NCBI GenBank assembly: GCA_023101885.1
Contig: JALPQD010000076.1
Span: 3,812,897 to 3,876,896, forward strand
Origin: Typhlomys cinereus
Taxonomy: Eukaryota > Chordata > Mammalia > Rodentia > Platacanthomyidae
Reading direction: 5' to 3'
DNA: 64,000 nucleotides
The first letter of the stretch is position 1. Each line of letters begins with the position of its first letter. The notes beneath the pieces were generated by a model, which was not told the DNA's origin, ran no database searches, and saw only the letters and a program-made list of their open reading frames with translations. Below are positions 21,701 through 32,420 of this stretch, piece by piece. A program made the translations under genes and the position numbers.

Positions 21701-22561
21701 CCCTCGAGCTGACTGGGCTAGGCCAACAGTTCCTAAACGGACATCCAATAGCACAGTCATTACAACCAACACTCAACAGATGGGATCTTGTGAAATTAAA
21801 GAGCTTCTGTTCAGATAAAGAGATTGTAACTTGAGCACACAGGCAACCCACTAGAATGGGAGAACATCTTCACTAACTACATATCTGATAGAGCTCTATT
21901 ATCCAGAGTGCACAAAAAACTTAGAAAACTAAACACCAAGGAAACAAATGGGCCAATTAAAAAATGGGCCTTGGCACTTAAAAGAAACTTTACCAAGGAC
22001 GAAATTAAAATGTCTAACAAATATCTTAGAAAATGCTCCACATCCTTAGCCATCAAGGAAATGCAAATCAAAACTTCCCTGAGATATCATCTTACCCCTG
22101 TCAGGATGGCAAAAATCCACAATACAAACAACACCAGGTGCTGGAGAGGATGTGGAGAGAGGGGAACTATCCTACATTGCTGGTGGGAATGCAGGCTCAT
22201 ACAACCATTCTGGCGAGCTGTCTGGCGATTCTTAAAGAAGTTAAAGATTGAAATGCCATGTGACCCTGCTGTTCCACTTTAAGGAATAACCCCCATACAG
22301 CAAAAATTTACCTGGATAGCACAAGCACGACCATGTTCATAGCAGCTCTGTTTACAATAGCAAAGTCATGGAATCAGCCCAAAATGTCCAACAGTGATGA
22401 GTGGGTAAGATTTATATAATGGAATACTATTCATCCATCAAAAATGATGAATTAATGCAATTTGCTGGGAAATGGATGGAATTAGAAACAATTATATTGA
22501 GTGAAGTATCCCAGACGCAGAAAATTAAGTGTCGTATGTACTCCCTAATAAGTGGATCATA
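18733..22561 (+). pseudogene. L1 ORF2 (endonuclease-reverse transcriptase), decayed
   Basis: ORF2p nicks target DNA and reverse-transcribes L1 RNA. The first frame opens at 18733 with the APE-type endonuclease: LNVNGINSP, CLQETHL (catalytic Glu) and NIYAPN. It stops at TGA near 19135. LRDFNTAL follows, then a SDHH catalytic pair at 19419-19430 in a shifted frame. Reverse transcriptase pieces are QVGFIPG (near 20448), AFDKIQQPF (near 20566), GCPLSPF (near 20736) and an intact FADDM box (20845-20859). The C-terminal cysteine-rich region appears at 22130-22200 (CWRGCGERGTILHCWWEC). Many stops and frameshifts mean no active protein, but the key catalytic residues remain readable. It is therefore younger than the relic at 1390. 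Confidence 0.92.
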
Positions 22562-22574
22562 GTACCAAACCCAC

Positions 22575-22978
22575 TGTTGCAATCGCCTGCATGGTTGCTA
22601 ATAAATGACCATCACACAGCTTAGGCAACAAGGAGTTTACTTTCTTACGACCGTCTGGTTACAGTTCTCAGTCCAGCTTGATGGGAGAGCACATACCAAC
22701 ACCAGGGCTGAGGGAACATAACGGCTGAGTAGATGGACAATCCTTACTTGCCAGACCAGTATATCTAGCCAAGTCAATAGAGGATGCCAACTCTCTCGAC
22801 CAGCTCTCTGTGATTTATCCAGGGCCTAATCCCACCCACCATGGGCTGGGTCTTCCCCAGCAGCTAGACAATCTTTTTCAGGTTTGTTCTGGGCTTAACT
22901 CAACTATCAACTCTCTACAACTGTGCCCAGAGCTCAAACCCTCAACAGCCAAGTTGACACCTGTTCCTAACCATGATA
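22575..22978 (-). mobile_element. 3' LTR of the MaLR provirus
   Basis: 404 bp. It is the pair of the LTR at 24167-24591, with an 18-bp deletion and scattered substitutions, and its outer start has changed from TGT to TAT. The pair could date the insertion. Confidence 0.9.
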
Positions 22979-24166
22979 CTCCACCCCTTGTCAACTTGAC
23001 ACAAAAACAATAGCACTTTTAAACTGTAACCTTTCCTTGTCCCCACAGATGTTAAAATATAAATACATTCATTCCATGGGCAAATTTAAAATGTTCTCAT
23101 TAAAACTTCAGTTCAAACATTTTAAAAGTTCAAAGTTTTTTAACTTTAAAAGGGTATTAAATCAGGATAAGTTAAATACTTTAAAACAAATAAAGCATTA
23201 AAACAGAAGGATCTTGATACAATAAGAAACATTTAAATTAAGATCAAAGTCCAGCAAATTACTGCATCCTATACTTCAATGTCTATGTTCTGTTGCTCAT
23301 CATGTAGTCAAGGCGGCTCAAAGATTCGAGGCATTCCCAGTCCCTGTTTGCAGCTTAAAGTTGTAAAAGCAGAGTTTCTCTGAACCAGGCTGAATCTCCA
23401 TTCGCAGTCGTCCTCAGTAGCAGTCCCACAGTTCTGGCATCTCAAATACAACTCTGGGTTCTCCTCTGCAGCTTTAAGCTTCACCATCTCTTGCAGGACT
23501 CTACACCTGCCACTTGGTGCCAAGCTTTTGTTGCTCTCCATGAACCCTTCAGTAGTACAGGAAAACCAGTATCACCTGAGGGACGCTGCCAGGTTCTGAA
23601 GCAAGGTTGAAACAGCTTAGTCCACTGGAGCTACAGCTGCACCAACTTTAATGCGCTGACGCTGGAAAAGCCTCTTTTCTGGGCAACCAAACTTGCAAAG
23701 GGCAAGAAACAGCTTTAACTTGGGCTTTCGGCCCCTGAAGGAATTTGAGCTTCCAAACCACGAACTTGCCATACAGTGGTTTTCATGTCTTCCATCATCT
23801 CAGTGCAAGTCACTAGGTTTTCCTTCACTGATACTCATTTGTCCAACAGAAGCAGATATTCTGCTGCCTGCCCTTTGCACATCCAAACTTTTAAGGCTGC
23901 CAGCACAGCTCTCCTCTGTCAAGCAAACCAGTCCACCATCATCCTTATATTCAGCTTTACAAAGTCCTTGTTTCCCTCATCACAAATTTGGCCCAAATAA
24001 TGTCTCTCAGCAATTGGCCCACTAAAGTCTGAAGAACGGTATTTGTAAATCCATAAAGTGAAAATTATCAAGCATTTCCAACTTTGTCCAGCAGAACCGT
24101 TCAAAAGCCACAATATCCACATAGTCAGATTTATCAGCAACACCCCACTTCCTGGGTACAAAATTC

Positions 24167-24591
24167 TGTTGCAGTCCACCTGCATGGTTGCTGATAAATG
24201 ACCAGAACACAGCTTAAAGGAACAAGAAGTTTACTTTCTTATGACAGTCCGGTTACAGTTCATAGTCCAGCTTGACGGGAGAGCACATACCAACACTAGG
24301 GCCAAGGGAACTGGCCACACCATCACTGCATAACGGCTGAGTAGATGGACAATCCTTACTTGCCAGACCAGCATGTCTGGCCAAGTATACAGAAGGATGC
24401 CTACTCTCTCAACCAGCTCTCTGTGATTTATCCAGGACCTAATCCCACCCAACATGGGCTGGGTCTTCTCCAGCAGCTAGACAATCTCCCTCAGGTTTGC
24501 TCTGGGCTTAACTGAACCATCAACTCTCTACAACTGTGCCCAAAGCTCAAACCCTCAACAGCCAAGTTGACACCTGTGCCTAACCATGACA
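24167..24591 (-). mobile_element. 5' LTR of the MaLR provirus
   Basis: 425 bp, TGTCATGGTTAGG ... CTGCAACA on its own strand. It carries the reverse of a polyA-type region near 24225. It should hold the provirus promoter. Confidence 0.9.
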
Positions 24592-25477
24592 CCCACTAAG
24601 AGACACTTAAAGACAAATCTCTGTAATACCTACAGTAATTATAAAGATTATAAACAGGAGGATGGGGAAGGAGGGCCCTACCAGAAACAAAGAGAGGGGC
24701 CATGTTACAGCAGAGAAAATAGGCCACCATCAAGGACTGAAAGTAAGTAAAGAGACATCTGGTTAAGTTCATAGACTTTCCTTCCTGATCATTTGCAACT
24801 GATAGGGTATGATCTCACCAGAAGGGGAGGGCATATAGGCTGCCAGATAGAAAGTAACCATTTTGCAAATGGGTGATTGACCCCTCTCTCAACACGGTCT
24901 CCTACTTTTATTCCATCTACCTTTGAATATACTCTTATAACAAGACTCTAATTTAACAGGTTTTTATCTCTGGCCAGGGGGTGACATCCAATACCCATCA
25001 GGATGGAGTCAAGGGCATTGCAGGAACAGCAAAACTGAAAAAAAAAATCAACCAATCATAATTCAGAACATCAGAGACTCTATATCAACCACCTGGAGTC
25101 AGGCTGCCTAATCTCTCCCCATCCTGAAGCTCAGGGAAATTTGCGGAAAAGGGGGCGGTAAGATTATAAGAGCACAAGGATGGGAGGAGTCATGATATGC
25201 AAGATACTCCACACAAGTTAGGGCCGAAGCAATCATAATAGGACTCTGAATGATCTGCGCAATGACCAACATGTCATTGACCCCTCAAATTCTAGCATGG
25301 AGTAAAGGCACTAGGATCCTTAGAAGCAAGGGATTAACAGTCACAATAGTGTTCCTACATTTAAGGGGAACACAAGAGGGGGTTCTGGGAATTGCCACTG
25401 AGTCCTTACACCTTATCAGAGAGGAGGACCCAGAGGAAAGTTTGACATACCCATTAAAGGATGCTTCAGAGATAGGG

Positions 25478-25575
25478 GAGGGGGCACTGGGAAAAAGGGA
25501 GGGAGTGGGGAAAGGAAGGGGCAAAGGGGGGAGGGAACAGGGAAGTCCAGGAAGGGGTGGAGAGAGGGAGTGGAC
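25478..25575 (+). repeat. G-rich polypurine tract of the L1 3' UTR
   Basis: The run contains many GGG/GGGG groups (GGGAGGGAGTGGGGAAAGG, GGGGGGAGGGAAC) on the L1 sense strand. Such tracts are a known conserved mark of mammalian L1 3' UTRs and can form G-quadruplexes. The equivalents are 38357-38402, 57740-57830, and antisense C-rich 35818-35875 and 45300-45365. Confidence 0.75.
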
Positions 25576-25643
25576 AGGGGTTCCTATTACACTTGTGTGA
25601 GCAGAAAAATAAATAAAATTAAAAAATATATAGCTTAAAAAAG

Positions 25644-25657
25644 GAATTGTAACAGAG
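25644..25657. repeat. L1 target-site duplication, right copy
   Basis: GAATTGTAACAGAG, matching 16998-17011 exactly. It is followed by the rest of the host LTR. Confidence 0.95.
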
Positions 25658-25734
25658 AATTATAAGAAAGAATAAAATCTCCTTGTTTCCCCTTTGGTCA
25701 TGAAGTTATTGGCAACATGCAAGTGATTGCAACG

Positions 25735-27395
25735 CTCCTTTTCTTCCAAATGTGGTCATCTTTTGCTTGTGTGACATCCATTTTGGATTTGGAAGATATA
25801 CCTCAATTGATAAGCTCAGTCTTAAGGTAGAGTGAAGACTGTCATACTACAGAAGGTCTCCAAGTCACACATGATTTCCTTTGACTCTAAGGCCATCTGA
25901 ATGTCCAAAGTAAATGGTCATTTTCATAATAGGATCTAAGATGGAACAAAACATGTTTTCAGATACTCTTAATCGTTTTCTTCTGTTTTTCTAGGGAATG
26001 TTTGAGTGTCAGAGCTAGTTACAAGTTTTGCTTTTATTTTGGTGAATGAATGGGTTTCCTAAATTTCTCTGATGTTGACAGATTCATGAGATGGTAAACT
26101 ACTAAGACTATGGAAGGCACTGAAGGCAAGCTAGGACATTGTTTCATGGAGACCCAAGCCACTTTTCTCTGACTCCAAAGGACTTTAAAATGAAATTTGG
26201 CTTAATGTTCCACTTCAATCAATATTCTGGGGCATATTGTGTCAACCTGCTGTACAAACTAAAAAAAAAATTTTATGGACAGAGAAGAAAGAGAAGTAAA
26301 TAAAGAAGGAAGGAAAGTAGAGACATGATTACTCTATTGTGCAGATTAATCATGTTTGTGAGAGAATAAGCATATTTTGTACATGTGTCATAGGAGTCCA
26401 TTCTCGGCTGGAGCTGGCAGGCAACTTGTATAAAGGTTCGTCAGTGAAGAGGGGCAGCATTGCTCCGGGACACCAGGAAGGATTTGGGACCAAAGAAAGT
26501 GTACGTAATGAGAAAAGATGTAAATATCATCCGAAAACTGGTTCCCATTGGATAGTGAGTGTAAGGTTGAACTTTTCTTCACTGATTGTTTAAATGTATC
26601 AAGAAAAGTGAAAGATGGGAGCCAGGGACTCCTGTTGATGGTAAAAACCAGCATCATGATGCTAAAAACAGTCATGTCTGGAGCTCCCCATCCAGGTTCT
26701 TGGTGGCTCGTAATGGGCACCACAGGGTCCTTGACTGCTCAGGAGCTGTCTCTCTGTTGCCTCACAGTCTGTGAAATGGGCCAACCTAGGCAGGCATCTT
26801 CCCATTCATTTCCTCGCATCACTTTATAAGTTACATCACATCTTTAAAAGGCAGTTCCCTGAGGTGCACATGCTAGTGGAAGCCGTTCCTTCATCTTATA
26901 GCATACATCTGGACTGATGATGGCAACTCTGTAACGCTTTAGAATCACTTCGAGTATGGGGAAAAAAGCACAACATAAAATTTAGTATCTTAACCTCTTC
27001 TGAGTAGCCAGCAGAATAGTGTTACTAAGTGTGATCGGGTCACATTGTGGCACAACTAATCTGAATTCCCTTTTCATCTGACAAAACTTAAATTATTGTA
27101 CATCCCTTATACAACTCTCCAGCTCCCCTCTAGACCTGGCAACCTTTATTCTTTATTCTACTCTGTATCTTTATGCAGTTTACTATTCCAGCTACTGGAG
27201 GAATCACACACACCACGTTTGTCTGTTTGTGATGAGCTTCTTTCACTTAACGTGATCTATTTAGGGCCTATTGATGATACAGCATATTGCTCAGTTTCCT
27301 TCCTTAGCTGAGTCGCTGAATCATAAACAACTGGGCATGTTCATCATGAATATTGAGGAACTCAGAGACTATTTCTACTTTTAATTCTGAATTGT
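25735..27395. other. No recognised gene or repeat
   Basis: Unique-looking sequence. Overlapping ORFs on both strands between 26388 and 26829 share no family signature. I see no splice-consistent exon that I can defend. Confidence 0.35.
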
Positions 27396-27650
27396 GTGTG
27401 TGTGTGTGTGTATGTGTAGGTCAGAGGTCAACTTTAGGTGTTGATCTCTTTTGATTTCCTCTGTATCTACTGAGGCAGTTTTTTCCACTGAGCCCAGAAC
27501 TCATTCATTTGGCTAGACTAACTAGCTGGTGAGTTTTAGGCATCTGCTTGTTTCTTCTCTAACCTTCCTAGTACAGTGGTGATAGAGACACATTACTGTG
27601 CCTGATTTTTATGGGACATCATTGTAGATCTGAACCCAGGTCCTCATAAG
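27396..27650 (-). mobile_element. B2-like SINE, antisense
   Basis: A (TG) run at 27397-27412 is followed by GTAGGTCAGAGGTCAACTTTAGG, CACTGAGCCCAGAACTCATTC and CTGAACCCAGGTCCTCATAAG. This is the antisense B2 order up to the B-box region; the head is lost. Confidence 0.65.
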
Positions 27651-28984
27651 AAGGAGTTTTATTATTTAAAAAATGATTGACTAATGACACTACAGTGTAA
27701 CCTCTGAATGCGGCCAAGCATTCTGATGTAGTGCAAGGGCAGAAGAAACCTCCACGTTGGTGTCTGGACCAAGGGCCGCCAGTCTCCTCTGCGTCAAGTG
27801 TGCACACATGCCCTTCCGTTGCCGAAGAAGCCTTTGAGCCTTCAGGCCAGTTCCCCTCAAAATCTGGTTAAGCTCACACAGGCCGGCAGTTTCAACAAAG
27901 AATACAAAAATAAATAAGTTTCAGCCTGAGTTTCCATGAGTTCTGTGTTCTCATGGCCCCCTGCAGTTAAGCTAAATGGAGACTTACCCACTTTTGGGAA
28001 AAGGCTGACTGTTATGGCTCTGTCGGCTCAGCTCCCAAAAAGTGTGAACCGAAGGAGGCCAGAGCAACAGTGAAAGGCACTCAACTCCTGCTTTTCTTCT
28101 ACCTATGGAGATGTGTGGGTGGGTGGGTGGGTTTGCGCGTGTGCGCATGTACTTGTGCATCTGCAGGTCGGTGTGTCTGTGCATTTGTGTCTCATGTGCA
28201 TGTTTATGTTACCACATCACACAGACATGTAATCTGGCATTTTAACTATCTGGAAATCAATAATTCACCTGGTATTTAGTGAAGAACAGTTGCTTACTTA
28301 CAATGTTTGGCTTCAAAGATTAGAAACTGCTTCTCCAGGATGGAGGTCCTATCTTTGTGGCGTTTTGAAGACTTCAAAGAGCGAGGGTAGCATGAAGTAA
28401 TCAAGTCCTTATCGAATTCCACAAACTCTGTTGCTCCTTTGCTCCATGTGTGAGAGAAGGTGAGATGAATGGTTGTTTCTGGGCTGAAATTAAAGGAAGA
28501 TGATAACAGCAAATGGTAGGTTTCAGTGTGAGAGAGCATGAACTCCCCTACAACGTAATAGTTGTCATATTGCAGAACCTACCTCTGAGAAAGAGAAAAA
28601 AATTTGAAACCATGGCCTCCCTTAGTGTGCTCCATCTCTGTGTGGGAGCTCCTCTCTGTGCAATCATGTTTGAAATTGATTGAATAAGTCAATCAGCCCA
28701 GGCTCCATTATCATCTTGGTAGTCTTTTGGCTAAATGTTTGGTGATCTTTCCCTGGCTTTGTAGATGTATCTCTGGTGCTAATCCTTCATCCTATGGAGT
28801 CAACAGGATGCTAGATGAAAAATTTCTATTGGGAAGCTGGTAATGCCCTCTCTATTTCTAGGAAAACATTCTTCAATCTAGATTTGCAATTTTTGACTCT
28901 TCTCTTCTCATGCAATACTTGAATTTAGGGTAAATCTCATCTTTCTAACCAAATTGGCTGAGTTCTCACACTGATGCTATAATG
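27651..28984. other. No recognised feature
   Basis: Mixed sequence with a GGGTGGGTGGG/GTGTG stretch at 28115-28200. No gene signal was identified. Confidence 0.35.
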
Positions 28985-30490
28985 TTTCAATGGAATAGTA
29001 TTCAGTTGTCAGGAAAGATGAACTAATGAAATTAATCAGTAAATGTCTGGAACTGGAAGAAATCAAACTGAGTGAAATATCCCAGTCGCAGAAAAAAAGA
29101 TGCCATATGTTCTTTCTTATAAGTGGATCCTAGCTTTAAACCTTCAAATCAAACAGAAACTCTTACAACACCCACAAGTGCAAAGGAACACAAGGAAGAT
29201 CATAAAAGAGCAGAAACAAAAGAACATGGGCAAAGAGATAAATAAAGCTTTTATGACATAAAAGTCTTAAAGGGGAAGGAAGAACAGAAATAACAATAAG
29301 GAGTGGGGTTAGACTCCAGGCAACCAACTACCTGCTTACTAACCCCTAAACTACCCCCCCATGACAGAGAACACACATCCAGTAATGTAAGCCAGTCTAA
29401 ACAACAGTGGATGGGGAGAAAATTGACACTAGATAGGATTGAATACCTCAGTACTAACCATAAACACCTGATAGCAAACCTCCATCTATATACCTCTCAT
29501 TTTCTATTTAGATAAGAAAAGATCTCAACACCCAAATGAAATGCAGCTTATTGCAATGGAAGAGGAGTGAAATAGACAATAACAACCAACCAGAGTGCAG
29601 AGTACTGGCAACCTAAAATGCTCATTTGGAATTAGGCCAACCAAGCCCCTTCCCATCCAAAGACTCAAGGAATCTTGCAGAAGAGAGGATGGTAACACTG
29701 TAAGAGATTAAAAGTGGGGAGGTCCACTGCTGGTCAGGACATTTCACTCAAGACAGAACTGCTGCATCCAGGAACTTACTCCAGTGAGACTTATCCTTAC
29801 CAAACCTGCACAATGGCTGAAATATCAATATTCCCTCTAAGACCAGAGAGAAACTCAGGAGAAATAATCACATGCAGTGGAAACCATAGAGGCTAGGGCT
29901 AGACATGTGAAGGGGAGTGTCCCTATCAGTGCATCTATCCAAGGAAAGGCCACTTAATCGGCCACAGAGACCTGAGCCCCTACTAGAGCAGACAACCCAA
30001 AGGGAACCCTGGGGCCCACACAGGGAGATAAGCAGGAAGGCAGGAAGGCATGAGTTAGTGAAGGAAAAGGAGGATAGGAGGGGCTGGAGAGGTGGCTCAG
30101 GGGTTAAGCCTCTGCCTTGCAGGTGAAAGGTCCTGAGTTCGGATCCTAGACCCCATGTATAGACGCCAGGAGGAAAGCGGAGGTGACCTGCATTTCTGGT
30201 CCTGGTAGGGCGGAGCCTGTGACTCCCGGGGCAGAGTAAACAAGGAGTAGGTGGAGGCGTCCATGGTGGTTCCCGAATTCGCCCGTGGTTCTACACACAC
30301 GTGCACACAGGCATACACGCACAATTGAATAAATAATAAATAAATAAATAAAATTTCTTTTAAAAAGAGGAGGTTAGGAGAAGAAAGGGGGAGAGAAAGA
30401 AGGAGAAAGAGAGTAGGCAGGGACAATCACTGTTCATATTTGCAAAATTAGGAAAATAAAAATATAAAATAAACAAAATTTAAAAAATAA
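28985..30490 (+). mobile_element. 5'-truncated L1 (ORF2 end and 3' UTR) with a SINE inside
   Basis: It begins in the last part of ORF2 (ATGGAATAGTATTCAG, then GAGTGAAATATCCCAGTCGCAG and TTATAAGTGGATCCTAG). It continues through a 3' UTR colinear with 24600-25640 and ends in an A-rich tail near 30490. The young SINE at 30081-30367 interrupts the 3' UTR just upstream of its purine-rich tract. Confidence 0.8.
30081..30367 (+). mobile_element. Young tRNA-headed SINE inside an L1 3' UTR
   Basis: Plus-strand copy beginning GGGCTGGAGAGGTGGCTCAGG. It has an intact B box (GAGTTCGGATCC), a GGTGGTTCCCGAATTCGCCC body, and a tail of AATAAATAATAAATAAATAAA. It is flanked by AGGAGGATAGGAG (30068-30080) and AGGAGGTTAGGAG (30368-30380), one mismatch in 13. 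Confidence 0.9.
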
Positions 30491-30499
30491 ATACAAAGC

Positions 30500-31467
30500 A
30501 TTTTTGGTAGGTTAAGAATGTCCTGTAGTTTTCCTTATTAAGAGCTTAGGAAGGCTAGAAAATGTGCTCTGGCAAGTATTTCTATACATTTCTGAATTTG
30601 AATTCTCACATCAATCTGCTGAGTTTGGGGATCCCTCTTATGACCCCTGTTTTCCACATAAGCATATGGAGGCGTAGTGAGAACATGACCTTTGCTCCAC
30701 TTACGCTTCGTGTGTGGTGTCTAGCTGGAGTCTGAATATGTCTGAGCTCTCTGCTTCTACTACACCTTGTACAGTTTGCTTTTTGGCAGGTTTTGTGAAT
30801 TTTGACATGCTGCCACAATTGCTCAGAAGTTATGTGCCATTTAGTCACACATTTAAAAACCTTAGGAAGTCAGGCCTGCATCAGCATATATTCAACAAGT
30901 GTTGGCTGGCTCCATCCTTTATATTTCTGCATGTCTCTTTGTCATGGTCTAGATTTCCAAATTATTACATGAACTGATTGTTGTGGTCAGGTATATTTCT
31001 GAAGGAGACTGTAATAATGAAAATCATTTTTAAATTCCCAGTTATGCTGGTGATTTTGCTTAAAGATGAAAACAGCTGGCAGTATTAATTCCCCAAGTGT
31101 TGAAAAATTGTGGACAAGAGAAACCCCAAACCAGCTTGTTAACAAATGGCTCCGTGGATGAATCACCAGGAGCGTGCTCCCTCTGGATGCTTTCTGTGCG
31201 TCTCCATAATTGAGTGTAGTGTGATGAGCTGTTCTGCTGAGAAACCAGCAGTTGAAAGAATAAACAGGGTTGATAGCATAAACAGTACTGGCCGAGTGTG
31301 GGGGGAGGTTCCAGACAGTCTCCTTATAGCCTTGTCTCATGCTTGGCCCTTTTTGAACAGTCCCAAAGTTGGCCATGGGTGAACTGGTATGAAGTACTTG
31401 CTGAAGCTAGCTTGTGTGATCTCTTGTTGACTAGTGCAGAGTCCTGGGCAAGCTCTAGAAGACTGAG
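30500..31467. other. Mostly unrecognised; possible MIR scrap
   Basis: A stretch near 30600-30700 (CACATCAATCTGCTGAG ... CCCTGTTTTCCACATAAG) resembles the body of MIR. The rest shows no repeat or gene signal. The ORFs at 30987-31376 (-) and 31146-31382 (+) overlap each other and look random. Confidence 0.3.
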
Positions 31468-31472
31468 GTCTC

Positions 31473-31838
31473 TGTCATGGTTTGAAATGTGTCCCCTACA
31501 GACTCATGTGTTTGGGAAGGACATGGCACCTTTAGGGGATTAAGCCTTGCTGGACGAAGGCGGGCATGGGAGGTGGGCTTTGAAGTGGATTAGTTCCACT
31601 CTACTTCCAAGAGAGGTCTGTTCTTGCAGTTGGCAGTTTAGCAACTCTCAGCCTCCCCGGAAGGACATGAATTACCCTGTCTGCAGAGTTTCTGCTGCCA
31701 GCCATGCCTTTTTTTTGCCTTGAAAGACTGTATCTCCCCTCTGGAAATCATAAACTGAATAAATTTCCCTTTTCTTCCTTAAGTTGCTTGACTTTGGATT
31801 TTCTGTCATAGAAACACAGAGAGTAATTGGTTGGTACA
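31473..31838 (+). mobile_element. MaLR solo LTR (MT/ORR1-like)
   Basis: TGTCATGGTTTGAAATGTGTCC start, GGGAGGTGGGCTTTGAAGTGG, AATAAA near 31758, end TTGGTTGGTACA; 366 bp. Flanks gtctc and gtccc match at 4 of 5 bases. Same subfamily as 8252-8586. Confidence 0.85.
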
Positions 31839-31916
31839 GTCCCCTTCAGGGAAACAAGACAAATTGGACACTATTCAATGAACAAATACTTGACTGAATA
31901 AGGAAGGAGAACTATG

Positions 31917-32331
31917 TGTCATAGTTATGCACAGGTGTCAACTTGACAGTTGAGGGTTTAAGCACTGGGCACATTTGTGAAGAATTAATAGTTGAGTTAA
32001 GCCCAGAGCGAAACTGAAGGAGATTGTCTAGCTGATGGGAAAGGCCTAGCCTATGATGGGTGGGATTAGGCCCTGGAATAAATCACAGAGAGCTGGTTGA
32101 GAGAGTCAGCATCCTTGTGTACACTTGGCTGTCTGGCAAGTAAGGATCATCCCTTTCTCAGCCATTACGTAGAGATGGTGTGGCCAGTTCCCTCGGCCCT
32201 GGTGTTGGTGTATCCTCTGCTGTCAAGCTGGACTGAGAACTATAACCAGACTGTTATAAGGAAATAAATCCCTTGTTTCCTTAAGCTATTTGATGGTGAT
32301 TTATCAGCAACCATGCAGGTGAACTGCAACA
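31917..32331 (+). mobile_element. MaLR solo LTR with perfect 5-bp duplication
   Basis: TGTCATAGTTATGCACAGG ... GTGAACTGCAACA, 415 bp, with AATAAA near 32263. CTATG flanks it on both sides (31912-31916 and 32332-32336). It is the same family as the provirus at 22575 and is a good full-length reference for that LTR. Confidence 0.92.
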
Positions 32332-32372
32332 CTATGCAGTGGGATACATGTGCATGTGGATGCTCACTCAGA

Positions 32373-32420
32373 GGAAGAGAGACAGACAGGCAGACAGACA
32401 GACAGACAGACAGAGAAACA
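32373..32420. repeat. GACA microsatellite
   Basis: A (CAGA)n run of about 7 units inside a GA-rich stretch. The minus-strand VSLSVCLSVCLS ORF comes from it. Confidence 0.85.

Larger units (their letters stand above)
22575..24591 (-). mobile_element. Complete MaLR provirus in the L1 3' UTR
   Basis: Two direct LTRs (22575-22978 and 24167-24591) bracket 1,188 bp of internal sequence, total 2,017 bp, the usual size of a non-coding MaLR. CCCAC flanks it exactly (22570-22574 and 24592-24596). On the minus strand, the internal region starts with TTTTGTACCCAGGAAGTGGG (24144-24163), resembling the leucine-tRNA primer site of ERVL/MaLR. It ends with AAGGGGTGGAG (22979-22989), a polypurine tract directly before the 3' LTR. 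No gag, pol or env is encoded; the 77-aa ORF at 23308-23541 is incidental. The 3' LTR lacks 18 bp present in the other near 22713. Confidence 0.93.
17012..25643 (+). mobile_element. Full-length L1 with two nested insertions
   Basis: A complete LINE-1 copy has a 5' UTR (17012-17326), ORF1 (from 17327), ORF2 (from 18733), and a 3' UTR with a G-rich tract, ending in an A-rich tail at about 25601-25643. GAATTGTAACAGAG flanks it exactly at 16998-17011 and 25644-25657, showing target-primed retroposition. Removing the SINE (with its duplication) and the MaLR provirus leaves about 6.3 kb, normal for full-length rodent L1. Both ORFs are broken, so the copy is not autonomous. It kept its 5' end, which most L1 insertions lose. 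Confidence 0.95.
22562..25643 (+). mobile_element. L1 3' UTR interrupted by an MaLR provirus
   Basis: The 3' UTR begins after the end of ORF2 and is cut at 22574. It resumes at 24597 (TAAGAGACACTTAAAGAC) and runs to the tail. It includes CAAAGAGAGGGGCCATG, GACATCCAATACCCATC and a G-rich purine tract (25478-25575). The same 3' UTR is found in the copies at 29140, 38086 and 57366, and in antisense at 35735 and 45252. ORFs in it (such as 25250-25600) are chance products of the purine tract. Confidence 0.9.
16671..25734 (+). mobile_element. MaLR LTR split by a full-length L1
   Basis: The left part (16671-17011) follows the MaLR LTR order: ATAGGTGTTAACCTGGACATTG, CATGAGACTTTTCCCTGGGC, TCCCTCAGCTCTTGGTATTGG, GAGTTAAGAATTGTAAC. 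The right part (25658-25734) continues with AATAAAATCTCCTTGTTTCCC and ends GGCAACATGCAAGTGATTGCAAC. The L1 at 17012-25643 lies between them with a 14-bp duplication. The LTR is the oldest layer and serves as the L1 target. Confidence 0.85.

Noticed and set aside
23308..23541. 77-codon minus ORF inside the MaLR provirus
   Set aside because: MaLR internal regions do not code for protein, and no gag, pol or env motif is visible.
22575..24591. Initially considered two separate solo LTRs or a DNA transposon pair
   Set aside because: Direct orientation, a single 5-bp duplication around both, a primer-site block and a polypurine tract show one LTR provirus.
25250..25600. 116-codon plus ORF rich in Gly, Lys and Glu
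   Set aside because: It lies in the L1 3' UTR and its composition comes from the G-rich purine tract.
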